A stretch of 64,000 nucleotides of DNA, from NCBI RefSeq assembly GCF_032118995.1, contig NC_092665.1, forward strand, positions 16,264,012-16,328,011. Reading direction: 5' to 3'. This document shows positions 11,601 to 24,159 of the stretch, piece after piece; the stretch's first letter is position 1; every line of letters starts with the position of its first letter. Source of the DNA: Asterias amurensis. Taxonomy: Eukaryota; Echinodermata; Asteroidea; Forcipulatida; Asteriidae. The translations under genes and the position numbers were made by a program. Below the pieces are notes generated by a model that ran no database searches, had not been told where the DNA came from, and saw only the letters and a program-made list of their open reading frames with translations.

Positions 11601-13654
11601 CTCTTAAAAGTGGCAAACCAAGTGGCGCCATACAATTTGACCCTATCAGGGGGATCCCTCTGCTACTGCTTCCAAGGTCGTTTCATAATCTTGGGTGTGA
11701 TCCCTGGCTATATAGCAGTTAATATAGAGGTCGTATGTGCAAATCCTGAACAGTCACTTTTTAGGGACTGTAAACACAATACACATTCAGAGCTCCAGTA
11801 TTAGGTGGGAGTCGAACCAGAGTCCACGGAGGTGAAAGGCAGGAAGAGAAACCACTCAGCCAACCTGATCTTTGATAATAACTCTCTTAGCTTTGTATAT
11901 TACCTGCATCTTTGATCGGTTCGGCATTCGTCTCTTGAACCTGTATTGCATCCCAAGCTGTGGGCGTGTCACTCTTAAAGGAGGGGGTAGGAGATGTAGC
12001 TCCTTCTCTTTCACTCAAGATATTATCTTTCCCTGCCTTCTCAGGGTTGTCATCTCGAAAGACTTTAACCTCGTTATCGTAGTGTCTCGGTTTCCTTTTG
12101 ACTGATGTTGTGATAAGTTCTTCCGCTCCTGAAATCATAAAGTTTTCTTTATTTTTAAAGTGGTGAAGTTGATGAAATTTTATGCAACAGGCTCAAAATA
12201 AAAGTAACAATACTAATACTATTCTTCTTAAATAAAAAATTGGCCAAGTGCAATCGGCATGAATGAAAAAAGGGAAAGTATTTGCTAAAAGGAAAGTCAA
12301 ACCAAACATGAAAATAAAACTTATGCAGGGGGAAACAAAAACATGGATGTCACATACAAATCAAAAATAATCGCTGTACATATTGAGAAACTCAAGTTTC
12401 ATATCATGCTTAGAACAATTATCTTGGAGAAATATAGAAAGTTTCACTCCAAAAGAAAATAACCCAGGACTCTCTGTTTTGTGACTTAAAGAAAGAAAAA
12501 CCAAAACACCTGAAATTAGCCAGAAATAACTTTTAATACCCTGGATTTTATTAAAACTTTTGCTTGGCCAAAAAAGTTTACCAGCAGGATACCAATCATA
12601 CTCTGACTGGTACCTCGGTCATTACTTGCTTAGTCAAGAAATTTGCTTAGCAGAATTTTCCGCTTAACAGCTTTATGAAGTTGGGCCCAGGTTAGCATAT
12701 TTTTTGCTTACGTTTCTTGTCCAGTATCTCCTTGCATTTACCGACAGCAACATCAAGTCCAGTTTCTCCATCGTTGTTAGCCACATTGTGACGACCTCCG
12801 TTCTCAAGAAGCGCCTCTAAACAATCTACATGCCCCTCTCTTCCAGCATAGTGGACTGCTGTACAACCATGCAGGTCATCTTTAGCATTAGGGTCACCTG
12901 TTATGGAAGAATCGACTTCAATTATAAAATGACTGGGGATCAAAGCCTGCTAGCACAAACACTTGCTAACACAAATAGATTACCAGCCAAAACTACACTA
13001 AGTTTACATTGTTGTGACTGGTGCTACACTCAATTTTTGCTTAGCAAAGAAATTTGTCAAGCAGTGTTACTGAACCATAACTAACAATCAAAATGATTTG
13101 TCAAGAAAAAAAAGAGCAATCATGCAATTGGGGTCTGTGAAGAAACTGAGCTATCCATCACATTTCATCTGTACAACTTCATGAGGCTCAATCAAAATCC
13201 AACAATGGCAAAAGGAATTATAAAGCTCATTACAATATTTGTTTGCTTCTTCTTTGATAAGCAATGATGCAAGTCATTGTTCAGAGAAAAGCAGTCGGAA
13301 GAACACCTTCAATTTTTTCTTTGCATGTAAGATGAAAAAGGCTACAGAATGGGAGGTGGGGGGAAAGGAGTGGGGGTTTATTTAGTTCCGATAATCATAG
13401 CCCTCCTCCCAACAGAGGGTTAGGATTATCGGAACTACCTAAACCTGAACCCAGTTTCTTTTATCCTTACCTTTGAACTGAAGTAAAAGTCTGACAATCT
13501 CTAAATCGCCATTGCTGCATGCTTCATGCAGCGCACTCCATTGGTACAGACCAATTGCGTTGGGATCCAAGCCATCCTTGAGGGCGCTCTCAACGAGGTT
13601 TGTGTCACCATAGCGAACTGCCTCGTGAAGTTTAGTGTCAAGAAAACCCTCCAT
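8644..13654 (-). CDS. Ankyrin-repeat and C2-like domain protein (five coding exons)
   Basis: Exons on the minus strand are 13654-13471, 12897-12712, 12128-11904, 11471-11376 and 10961-8644. All junctions are GT-AG with phase 1 throughout, and the product is about 1002 aa. Exons 1-2 encode about two to three ankyrin repeats (ALHEACSNGDLEIVRLLL, TAVHYAGREGHVDCLEALL). Exons 4-5 read as a synaptotagmin-type C2 fold: GHLQLSFEYN, IRVWQLEDLL, then a Lys-rich KTSL stretch and a late VANLQLPL strand. The calcium-binding Asp residues are not obvious. The remaining 600 or so residues are Ser/Pro/Arg-rich and probably disordered, with repeated SHSNPDIH and RPTSPxSL motifs. An acceptor (TTTCAG) near 13688 suggests a separate 5' UTR exon. 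No named orthologue is recognised; a cytoplasmic scaffold is inferred. Confidence 0.82.
11803..11870 (-). repeat. tRNA-derived SINE head in intron
   Basis: On the minus strand this reads TTGGCTGAGTGGT (A-box-like) followed about 40 nt later by GGTTCGACTCCC (B box). It lies in an intron of the ankyrin/C2 gene and lacks a tRNA's full cloverleaf, so a SINE head is more likely than a tRNA gene. Confidence 0.5.
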
Positions 13655-15383
13655 GTCATGGGGTTAGATCTTTAAGCCCGCTTGTTGCCTGAAACAGATC
13701 TACATGTTTTCTGTGATGAGAAAGATGGGACAATAAATACAATTAAAACTTTAACTTATTTCACAGATTCAGATCATTCAGAGGTCAGGTGCTTTGCCTG
13801 AAATGTTATCTATATGTTTTAAGACTAAGTCTAGAGTAAGACTAAAAAGAAGAAGGCAAGACAATTATAAAATCTGAAGGTCTATGGATTTGTCTTGGCA
13901 CATAAGACCATCCACAGGCAACAATGAATTAAATGATTTCGTTCATCATAAGTTTAGCATGTTTAGCAAATTACTAACTGGACTTGTTGTTAAGTGTTTA
14001 CATTGTTTTGTCGGTGTGTTTATCATACAATTTCAAATTGTATTACAATTGAATTACACCATTGAGGAAGAAATAGCTATTAGTCTTCCTCCATGATTGA
14101 CACAATCAATTACATCACCTGTAATTATGACAACAACACATGAGTTGTTTATTGAAAAGAAATCGTTTACTTCTGATGACTGACAATGACATTCGCAGTC
14201 GCACCGTTATATTACAAGTTGAAACAATTTGCATTATTAGAGTTATTTCATCATTTTCTACTCATCATTATCAGGTATTTACCTTCCCTTGATCACCTTT
14301 ACTTCCTTTCGTCTGCGTCCATTTGTCGTGAAAATGTTGTCATCATTTCTCACGAGACGAGCACAAGTTCCGGGTCCCTGGTGTCAACGTACGTGCTGCT
14401 ATGACGCTAACCTGTCGATCTCACTAATCAATTCATTACGATAACGGTATAACATCCGGTATTGCTAAATCCACTGGTTAACAAGCTCCCTTAACAAGCA
14501 CTTTGTGTGTTGACTACGGATACCAGCGAAAAAACAAATTTAAATGGAGCACGTCCTGATTATTGACCTTTCTTTTGTTGCAAAGGATAAATGTAGTGGG
14601 CGGGGGAACTAGGAGGAGGGGATGTGGATTATTTCTTCAGAGTTCACGCTTTTAGAAAAGTAAGTTAGGATGGAAAATGGCAATGATTATTTTGTTATTA
14701 TTTTGTTATTTTTAATTATAAGGAGATTATTATTTGATTATATTTGATTCAAAGTTTCTCATAGTTGGAAAGCTGTCCCATGACAAAATTAAAACAAGTA
14801 CAGTTTTGTTTATTGACTCCATCTCTTCATGTATTGAATTTATTATGGAGGAATACTTTGCCCGATCTTCAGCAAACAGATGGATGGGCGTGGTGTAGGA
14901 CGGGGAGCACAAGTGTGAACATGTCTTTGTTTTTCATCCCTATTAGGAATTTCTGTGAACTTTGTTCACTTGCTTATTTTTGTTTCCTATTATCTCCACT
15001 CAGTTTTTGTTCATGTAATTGTAGGAATGAAAAATTAATGCTAACAAAACTGGATTTTATATCTGCACATTTTTTTGTAATAAAGAGGAAGTTTCCTTTA
15101 AAAAAAAACAGCTTGCAATTAAGACAGGTTTCCGCCTCGTTCCAATTGCACTCAATTGGATCAGAGTCCAATGCCCTTTGTACGCGTACAGAAATAACGA
15201 AACCAGACTCACACTGTAAAATTGAACCATGGGATACAAATGGCGACTTGGACCCTGGGTTTGACTTTTGACCGGTGAATGTTATGCCAACTTAGCCTGT
15301 TTTTCGCATGATTATCTTTGGAAAAGTAGGCTGTTTCGGGCAGTTTGGTTATTCTGAGAGGCTGCAGACTTCACACAGCACGA
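13655..15383. promoter_or_regulatory. Bidirectional promoter region of ankyrin/C2 gene and CTDNEP1
   Basis: Two divergent genes start on either side, at 13654 on the minus strand and 15384 on the plus strand. No coding exon is supported between them. A probable minus-strand 5' UTR splice acceptor lies near 13688. Open frames at 14765-15271 have no recognisable protein character. Exact transcription starts cannot be read from the sequence. Confidence 0.4.
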
Positions 15384-18300
15384 ATGTCAATGCGAACGAT
15401 TGTCCTGATGGGAGTGCGGATGGTGTTTTTAGTAGCATCAAAATTGTGGGAGGCCGTGTGTTATTTGATACGGAAAAATACGAGAAAGGTAAATTGATTT
15501 AATTTGAAAACAGAATACAGAATGTTTCTTGCGAATGTTTTTTTGTTAATGTTTGATTTCAATCAGGAGGGAACCGTTAATGTCATTTTAAAGGTACAAT
15601 AACTTACTATCCATCATTACTAGCTTGAACGGGGAAAAATTACTTGCGTTTAAATTAAAAAATAAATAAAAAAGCTGTGGTTTGTTAACTTCTTAAAACC
15701 ACAAAACATTTCAACAACGGTCATTGTTTTCATTATAAATCTATATAAATTATAAAAATAATAAATAACACAAGTGATTTTTTTTTTAGCTTGTACGCTG
15801 GACTCCCCGTATCCTGCAACCAATTTTCAACTCATTGTATAAAAATTATTATTGATAACTTTCCGTATGGCGCCACCACTTTTTCACTAATTTTACAAAA
15901 AGGGATATCTCATTCATTGAGGTAAATTAGATACTATATTGTTTCATATCAAATGAAAAAGTGGTAGCGCCATTCGGAAGTTTTTCCATTATCATACCAA
16001 CAAAAGGTTATTTTGATTTTCCAATTAAGATTAATGATTGAAATGAAACAGTCGGAACAGTGGTTGCTGGCAGCCTGGTCACTGTGGCAGGATATACTGA
16101 CATTTTCCCCCATCGAAGTTCCACACCTGTGGCATACTGTGTGGCCCCATAAATAGTGCCAATGTGTGGAGAGTATACACGGTTTCAAAATATTCTTTCA
16201 TAACACGAGAAAAAAAGTGAATTTAAATCATTTTTTTAATTTCCCTGGTCGAAAGATTTGTCATGTTTTAAAATACTTTGAAATTATATAGATCTGTCTG
16301 TAGGTAGGCTGAGGCCAACTTTTCAGTTTCCTTTTTGCTTCCCCCCCCCCCCCCAAAAAAAAAAAAAAAAAGAGAAAAAGAGTTGCATATCTGACTGTCA
16401 CTACATTATTGGCCTAATTTTGAATACTGTGTTTTTCATTTTTTTGTTCAGGTTATTCAGTACCAAACTATTCGATATGGCAGCGCACCACTATCGCCCC
16501 TGTCAAGACATAAACTTTGTAAGTAGTACATGTACTGCGTCTCAACAAGTGAAGACATTGTGATACTTCATCAAAACCGTGTTTTTCCGATAATTTGATT
16601 AACAAAAAATCAAGACGATGTGGAATTGGTAAAAAATGGTGTCGCAATTTTGGATAATATGTGATATCGCTCAAGCTTAGCCACGACTCATACATTTTTA
16701 CATGCCAGGTATGCATCGTTTTTGAAAAGGCAAGGGTACAACAGCATTTTCTCCTTGGTAAAGGACATCATAAGGAAATTGTAAATTTCTATCAGAGAAT
16801 TTCAAGGGCACCAAGGCAACGACCAAGGGATATGGAGGCAATCGCCTTCAATGATACAGTGTTCGTATCAGGTTTTTCTGTGTATTTGTGGTGTCTCCGC
16901 AGACTTTGTAGACTGTTTTCCTGCCTTGCAGCCTAGACGCACAGTTTCAAATATTCCTTATAATGATTTTTGTGATTACTAGTAAACATGTCAACATATT
17001 ATAGCCATTGTCTGTTTTTTAAATGTTTTTTGTGTGTCAATGTTTTTACTGTATGCAAGCATTTTATGTACTTTTTTTGTGATCTTATAAAGATCAATTG
17101 AATTGAATTGAATTGAATTGAATTGATTTTTTTCTTTGCAGCTCTTGTTAAACGCAAGATAATGGTTTTAGATCTAGACGAGACGCTAGTCCACTCACAG
17201 CATGCCAGCCTGATGAGGCCAAACAGACCAAGTATACCTCCTGACTTTGTTCTTAAGGTAAGAAGCGTAACCTTGTACCATACAGGGAACACAGGGAAGA
17301 AAAATCTACAAGATCACAGGTCGCAGGATTGTCACTTAAAATGTTTACAAGAGCAGGCCTGGGCTTGATTTTCACAAAACAATAAAATCCACAGCAAGAT
17401 AAATTCTCAGTATCGCCATAGAGATTACTATTGTGACATCACACATTACTAAGCAACTACGATTGATTTGCAGTTAAGATCACTTCAGCTCTTTGTGAAA
17501 TCGGCCCCTGGTACATCATTTGTAAGTGGGACCGCCATATTCATCTTTTAAAGGGCACATCCATGAGAAAGTCTTAAACACTAAAGGAAATTTCTGAAGG
17601 GCACCAAGGCCAGAGGATGACCCTTTGCCTTCTATTAATTTCAGGCCTGCTGGACCAGAAACATTTTACAATACAAGAATCAAAGAAAAACAAAACAAGA
17701 AGAAGGATCTCTCGGTTCGGTCACCAACCCCCTTGTAGGTCTGGAGACCCACGAACGCCTCTGATATAACTGCATTTATTTGGACTATAAATAGAGATAC
17801 ATGTAGTTAAGTTTATATGGAGAGATATTTATCATATGATTTGTCTGTTTTTCTGTCCATAGGTTACGATAGATGCTCTTCCAGAGAGATTTTATGTCTA
17901 CAAAAGACCTCATGTAGATTTCTTCTTGAATGTTGTAAGTTTCTAAAATCCAATCAGCCCTGAAGGCTTCATTTTTTGAAAGGGCAAGGGCACCGAGGCA
18001 TTTTCTCCTTGGTTAAGGGCACCCTATGAGGAAATTGTAAATTGTAATTGGAAATGTCGAGGGCACCAAAGCAAAACCAGGGGGCATGGAGGCAATCATT
18101 GTATCAGGCCTGTCAAACTCTCAGGTTCATAATGTACTGATTGACCCGTATATCGTCGAGAAATGTCGGCATTTTGCAATTTTTTGAGGCCATGGGTACT
18201 TCAATCTAGAAACATCCAGGAAGCTGGACCAACAGGAAGTGCTTATTGTTATCGGTGTTTTACACTGAACATTATATATCATGTCCGCTACGTGATTTGT

Positions 18301-20826
18301 ACACTTTTTGTTTCAGTCTACTGTGACCTAACCACTGCCAGTTGTTTCTAGGGCATCCTGCTTTAAAACTCTTTCATGCACCATTTATTTTGCACAAAAA
18401 AAAGATCACAGTGGTACCATCAATAGTCCTCTTCCTTGTTCAAAAAATTGTGTGGTCAGGTGATCTTTATTTTTCATTTTACAACCACTTTTTGGAAGGA
18501 ATTTAAACCAGTCGCTAGCGTTCGTGAGAGTTCATAAAAACACAGTTGAAATGAAGTTTAAATTTGTATATTTATTTATTTTTTCCTTTAAAGGTGAGTC
18601 GATGGTATGATCTGGTTATATTTACGGCTAGTATGGAAATCTATGGCTCTCCGGTCGCAGAAAAACTTGACAATGGCAGGGGAATACTAAAAAGGAGATA
18701 TTATAGACAGGTAACATGTTTTTTTTATATAGTTATGGCCAAGAAGGCTTCATAAAAACCAACTGTTTCCTGTGTATTGGTTGATGATCTTTCCTGTGGA
18801 AGGCTGTTAACAAAATAAAAACTTGTTTCTTCAATATTATTATTATTAATAGAAAAAAAACTTGAATTACCTGTTCTTGCAAAGTGTCAGTCACAAGTGT
18901 AACATTGGTTCTATCAAATAGGGTTGTTTTTTTTCTTTAATGTGTGATTTTGTGTAAACTATACTTTATCAAAGAGTGCTTTTTACTTGACAAATTTGTC
19001 ATTGTCCAATTCTGGTTATATTGCAATATTTTATTTATCTATTTGTTTTTGTATGACAGTCACAGACTTGGAAATGACCTTTTGTACCACAATTTATAAT
19101 GCTGTTAGAATTTAAGTTGTTTTGGTCATTGCTGTGTCTGTTTTACAATTTGCCTCAAGCAGTCATTGTCAAGCTTCAAGATAACCCATGCATACTTGTG
19201 CATTTGTATTGTTGAAACTTTGTCTTTGTTGCCATGAACTTGTTCATTTCTTTGATTTATATGTTCACATTTTATTTTCTCATTTAACCTCCTAGTGAGT
19301 TGTATTACCAACCATTTAAACTATTCACCAGTTAGGTTTATGTAAGGAAGCATACATGTATGTGTGCACTCCTCGTGTACCGTAGCACATCAGAACATGA
19401 TAATATTTTATTGTAGGCTTATTTACTTTAACAATAATTTATAACCATAGTTGGTGATATTGAATAGTAAGACATTGGGAGGGTTGAACATGTATTGTGT
19501 ATATGCACTTAACATTATGATATCATATTGCAGGCTGGTATAGTCATTCAAAACCACAGTGGATGATGTTGAGTGGTCAGACAGTAAGAGGGTTGACTGT
19601 GTGTACTGTCATGACTGTGTGTGTGTAGATGCTTTCATTATTATGATAATATAATGCAAGCTGGCACAGCGTCTATCATTCAAAACCACAGTGGATGTTA
19701 TTAATTGGTCAGACAGTAGGAGGGTTGACTGTACTGTTTTATATCTGCCTAATCATGAGTGTAGGCCTAGCACATACTCCAATCTAACAAATCCAAATTC
19801 TTGATGTACATCATCAAAACCGGAATACTCCACTGACATTGTAAAGAGACTAACCAGTTGTGGCTTGTCTTTTCTCCTCATCAGCATTGTACATTAGATG
19901 CAGGCAGTTACACAAAAGACTTATCTGCTGTCAGCTCGGACTTATCAAGTATTTTTATTGTGGATAACTCACCAGGTGCATACAAGTTATATCCCGGTAA
20001 GTATAGGCTAAAAATAAAAACCCTTTGGTAATACTTGCATAGACTGGTACAAAGATATCAATTAATAGGGAGACTACCATCAATAAGCTTGGGCGATATC
20101 GATTTATTTTATTCATGATATATCGCAGACAATATATTGCGATATTCGATATAATCGCGATTAATTAAATTTGACATCATCAGTCTTCAAACTCCAAGTG
20201 AAAGTTGTAGAAGAGACAGTCATAGCATAAGAGAGGTGTTCTAATGACATATTGTTCTGGTTTTACTCCAAACCTATGGGGTGCAAGATGTCTCAGCTAG
20301 GAAATACATCGTGATATTGGGATATTTAATCGGTATCGCGATATTTAATCGATATCGCAATATATCGCAATATATCGCTATTTATCGATATTTCGATTAA
20401 AACCAAATCGATCCGATATCGAAATCGTTTCCAAATTATTATCGCGATATTCGATAATATCGTGATATTGCCCAAGCTTAACCATCAAAGGGCTCAGTTG
20501 GTAGAGCGCTGGTACGTTAATCCGGAGGTCTTTGGTAAGTCCCTTTCCTGTGCGTAGCAAGTGTTTGTGCTTGCAGGCTTAACGTCAACACAATCCACTT
20601 CTTCAATCCAACCAATACTGTTATAATTTATTCTTTTGTTATTTCTTTCCTGATTTCTTTCCCGCACCATACAGACAACGGGATCCCAGTCAAGTCGTGG
20701 CTCTCCGACCCAACAGACATCGGTCTGCTGAGTCTGCTTCCAATCCTAGACGCCATGAGGTTTACCAGTGACGTACGCTCGGTACTCCGACGAAATGTCC
20801 ACACGACGGCTCATCGGACACTCTAG
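15384..20826 (+). CDS. CTDNEP1: CTD nuclear envelope phosphatase 1 (Dullard)
   Basis: Seven coding exons: 15384-15488, 16452-16518, 17142-17257, 17863-17934, 18594-18710, 19885-19996 and 20675-20826. All junctions are GT-AG in phase, and the product is 246 aa against 244 in human. This Ser/Thr phosphatase of the HAD/FCP family sits in the nuclear envelope and ER, where with CNEP1R1 it dephosphorylates lipin. Exon 1 encodes the N-terminal membrane segment ([20 protein letters not shown]), clearly alignable with vertebrate [20 protein letters not shown]. Exon 2 gives [10 protein letters not shown]. The catalytic DLDETLVH (DxDxT, D68/D70) is in exon 3, followed by [22 protein letters not shown] and [15 protein letters not shown]. 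The C-terminus is [13 protein letters not shown] plus a short tail. An in-frame stop precedes the start, which could be either of two Mets (15384 or 15390). Confidence 0.96.
15854..15993. repeat. Foldback (inverted repeat) element
   Basis: The left arm GTATGGCGCCACCACTTTTT pairs with the right arm AAAAAGTGGTAGCGCCATTC over roughly 40 nt, with a loop of about 60 nt. It lies in intron 1 of CTDNEP1 and is probably a small non-autonomous transposon remnant. Confidence 0.55.
16722..16862 (+). repeat. Interspersed GGGCACC-type repeat, copy 1
   Basis: Contains AGGCAAGGGTACAACAGCAT, TTTTCTCCTTGGTAAAGGAC and GGGATATGGAGGCAATC. The same block recurs at 17977-18110, 44806-44925 and, inverted, near 47373 and 51415. 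It opens a short frame in CTDNEP1 intron 2 that is not coding. Confidence 0.5.
17095..17126. repeat. (AATTG)n microsatellite
   Basis: Five to six tandem AATTG units directly before the polypyrimidine tract of CTDNEP1 exon 3. Confidence 0.8.
17977..18110 (+). repeat. Interspersed GGGCACC-type repeat, copy 2
   Basis: Matches copy 1: GGGCACCGAGGCATTTTCTC, then ATGAGGAAATTGTAAATTGT, then GGGGGCATGGAGGCAATC. It lies in CTDNEP1 intron 4. Confidence 0.55.
19440..19745. repeat. Imperfect tandem repeat in CTDNEP1 intron
   Basis: About three diverged copies of a unit of roughly 110-140 bp containing CATTCAAAACCACAGTGGAT, TGGTCAGACAGTAGGAGG and GTTGACTGT. It is intronic with no coding potential. Confidence 0.6.
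20076..20488. mobile_element. hAT-like MITE with perfect 8-bp target duplication
   Basis: The element at 20084-20480 has inverted ends TAAGCTTGGGCGATAT and ATATTGCCCAAGCTTA. It is flanked by identical 8-bp duplications ACCATCAA at 20076-20083 and 20481-20488. The interior right half is rich in ATCGCGATAT/ATATCGCAAT repeats. There is no transposase. An 8-bp duplication is the hallmark of hAT-superfamily insertion. It lies in the last intron of CTDNEP1. Confidence 0.85.
20489..20585 (+). repeat. tRNA-like SINE fragment
   Basis: Begins GGGCTCAGTTGGTAGAGCGC, a strong A-box region, followed by AATCCGGAGGTCTTTGGTAA, which is a poor B box. It directly abuts the right target duplication of the hAT-like MITE. 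Confidence 0.4.
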
Positions 20827-21082
20827 CTTCAGATGTGATGCTTCCAATCCAATGGGCTGCGTAATGTACATGTTATTATTATTATTATTGTCATAGTAAA
20901 TTTGTAAAAAAAAAAAAAAAAAAACACAAGAGAAAACTGAACCCTGTTTGATGGGTTTTGTTTTTGGTTTAATGGTATTTTGTTTATGATATACAGTAAT
21001 GAGTAAAATGGTGACCCCCCCTCAAACCAAAGGTCAAATTTGGCCATAATTAGGTCAAGTGACAACCCCTGTTTTGTGTGTG

Positions 21083-21088
21083 AATAAA
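21083..21088 (+). terminator. Candidate poly(A) signal of CTDNEP1
   Basis: AATAAA lies about 257 bases after the CTDNEP1 stop codon, within A/T-rich sequence. It is the first canonical hexamer seen downstream. Confidence 0.5.
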
Positions 21089-22589
21089 CAAATCATCTTT
21101 AGTTGATGTTGTGAGTTAAAATTGCCACTCTGTTCTCTCCCCCAGACGAGCTGATGTGATAATTGTTAATTTGTGACGCACACTTACAACCTTGAGTACC
21201 TTCTCGGTAGAAACATGCGCTGTATAAGACTTCAATTTTTATGTCTGGATTCTTTGCTTTGAATGTGGCTCAGGAGATGAAGGTGCAAAAATCTGTATAA
21301 GTTCTAAGAAACTAGACTAAGAAACAAAACCATTTCTTGGCCAAAGATTGATTTTTCGTCACATGGTTGCTTGGCGCCATTTCCAGGCCAAATATATCAC
21401 GCTATATCGACCCTCTTGTTACTAACCTCTGGTAGGGATGAACTGAAAAACGTCGCTGCTTGACCCCCAAAAGTTAGTACTTTGTATGTAGTTGTGCACT
21501 CTTGTTAAAATGCTTTTACGCACAAGTGTTTTGACACAACTCCAGTTCAAATGAATCTTTTTTTTACACTGTCGTCCTGAATTGCATACAGTTAGACATA
21601 TCACAAGATCGCAGACTGAGAGAGGACCAGTGGCTCCTGGACAGATACTGCTGTTGCGGGTTACCATACTTGAGCCAGCATGTAGAAAGGATGGGCTACA
21701 GGCGTAATCAAAACATGCCTGAGTCTGGCACATTTTACTTAATCAATAACTTTCCGAATCAATGGCCAGTGATCAACCAATGGCAATTACTGGTTACGAA
21801 TGCGAAAACGCACCCTAGGGGTTATGAGCGTGCAAGGCATGATGGGAAAAAATGGCTTGGCCAGATCGATCTGCCCTGGGAGCGAGGTTGCTACCACAAC
21901 CCATTGTGTTGTCTAGTCTGGCACCCTGGGTGTGCACATGCATTTTGTTTCACCAAAAATGGCTTCTAATCGTAAGTTGTTGCAACTCTCTCGGTGCGCA
22001 GCTCTGGTGGTTGGTTAATTGGTGCGCCCTCTTGTGAAGCAAATTGATAATGCAGATCAAAAAAGACATCATCGCTCCAAATTGATGTAACAAAATAGCA
22101 ATACAAGTATTTCAGCTCAAAGTTAATTTCTTTCTACAGAACTTATGGATCAGTCAGTATTATATTATGTACAATTTTGTGATAAGAGTTTGAAGGGGGG
22201 GGGAGTGGATGAATTTTCAGGTGAATTTTTACAAGTGTCTACGAAGCTCTTGTAATTATGCCTCAACTTAATGTTTGTACAGTATCTGAACATGGTTCTT
22301 TTAAAATTTGTTTGTGCTTTTTTTCTGTCTTTAAAAGGAGAACCCCAAATTATTTTAAAACTATTGTTTGAGAAATTAAGTGTATTATAAATGGAAGTAT
22401 TTTTTAAGCATCATCAGTGCATGCAACACTCCTGAAATACTTTACTGTCAATGCTGCAGTATTGTCAACTTGTTTTTCTTTCTTTTGTCAAGGACTTGTT
22501 TCAGGAATTGAAAAACTAACTTTTGCTTCATAGAATTCATTAGTTGCTGAAATAAAAGCCAAAAGCCACAGTTTAAAATACATTGACCT

Positions 22590-22800
22590 TATGGATGTGG
22601 TTACAATAGCGCTAGTGGATAACTTCCATGGTAACGACAGCCGATAACCCACCATTGTGGTAACACTAGTAACGACAGTCGTTAACTTACCATTATGTTA
22701 ACACTGGTAACACAAGTCGATAACTTCCTTCTGTGGTAACACATGTGTGCCACCCCTTACCTTAGTGGTCACACTAGTAATGCAACCCAGTAACTTACCG
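22590..22800. repeat. Imperfect short tandem repeat (GGTAACACTAGTAAC type)
   Basis: Four to five diverged units of roughly 45 bp, each with GTGGTAACACTAGTAA-like and CGATAACTTACC-like segments. Function unknown. Confidence 0.55.
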
Positions 22801-24159
22801 TAAGAGTACCTCCTAACTGCGTTTTTTTGTATGAGGCTGGTGGTGGCGTGACGCATACGCGTCTGCGACTTTCTAGTGCACAACTCTATGGCGTTTGCCA
22901 ACCAATACTATCTGTATGCTGCATGCGTGAATGTTATTTACATATGTCTTTGGAAAGGTGTATAAGCCTGAAGTCCAATAAGGCCCAAGACACCACAAAA
23001 AGAGCTAAAGCAAGATATATAACCGAAGTTCAACCGATAATATGAAAACAGAATAGTAATACAAATTTTAAAAATTTACAAATTTAGAATGTTTCGAGAA
23101 AGTATTTTATACATCGGATCCTTCTTCCGGTCTATTTAGTCTGATGAATTCGAACCAAGAAATATACAAAGGTAATTTTTTGAAAGGTTACTTAAAAGAT
23201 AAATCTCTTCTTTTTTTTTGCAAAAAGTTTTTGAATTTTTTATATATAGTTTCAACTAACGCTCATGCGAAACTGCCATGCAGATGGTTGTAACGTTATG
23301 AATGAAACGTTTGCAGTGACGTCATCACTTAGGATCTTAGTGGTAAACCATAATGGTACCGTTTGAAAACGCACAATTATAACAGGCACACAGGATGGAC
23401 CAATGAGCAACGTACTTTTGACCTTAAGCCGAGGGTGCCCTGCTAAGATAATGTCATATGAAAAAGTCTATGACGGGCAATGATGCTATTCGCCCAACTT
23501 TAATCTGATTCGATTTTGTGTACCCTCAGAGAACCAGCGAATAGTTTAAAGGCCTATACAATGTTAAGGTAAAAAAAAAGAATTTCACAGACCGAATATC
23601 ATGCATGAAGAAGTGGTTACAAAATCATTCTGCGAATTCCACAATTGCCTCAAAAAGTCATTAAAAATAATTGCCAGGCACCCTTTTTATTAGAAATAGT
23701 AACAATAATAATATTTGATCATGCATTCGTTTTTCCCTCTTGTTTTATTTGTAGATCGTTAAAACCGGAGTTGTGGAAATAGCGTCTCTACTTTCGATAT
23801 GTTAAAAACATTTCATGTAAAATAAATATTATACACAATTTGTGTGTAACAAATTAAACAAACGAAGACAATACCAGTATTTTTAGTGTTTGAATACAAT
23901 GACAACATGAAGTATCAAGAGTATTAATTAATAAACCAGTGATTCCATTGCGTGAATATTGTATTCATATTCGCCGATATTGAAAATACTTCTCGTGTAT
24001 AACCGTGTGATTCTTTTTTGTTAGATTCGAGTCCAAGTCTTAGATCGTGTTTTTCTTCTAGTTTCGAGATGATGGTTTAAGGGCACTACACTTAAAAACG
24101 AACAGGAGTTAATAAAAGTTCCAGGAGTTATACAAACTAGTCCTCTAGTCAGGAAGAGT

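Noticed and set aside
14765-15271. 168-aa plus-strand frame before CTDNEP1
   Set aside because: Looked at as a possible first exon of CTDNEP1, but it has no similarity to the N-terminus; the true exon is at 15384-15488.
15308-15488. Frame starting MIIFGKVGC across CTDNEP1 exon 1
   Set aside because: Shadow frame; joining it to exon 2 gives the wrong reading phase and an early stop.
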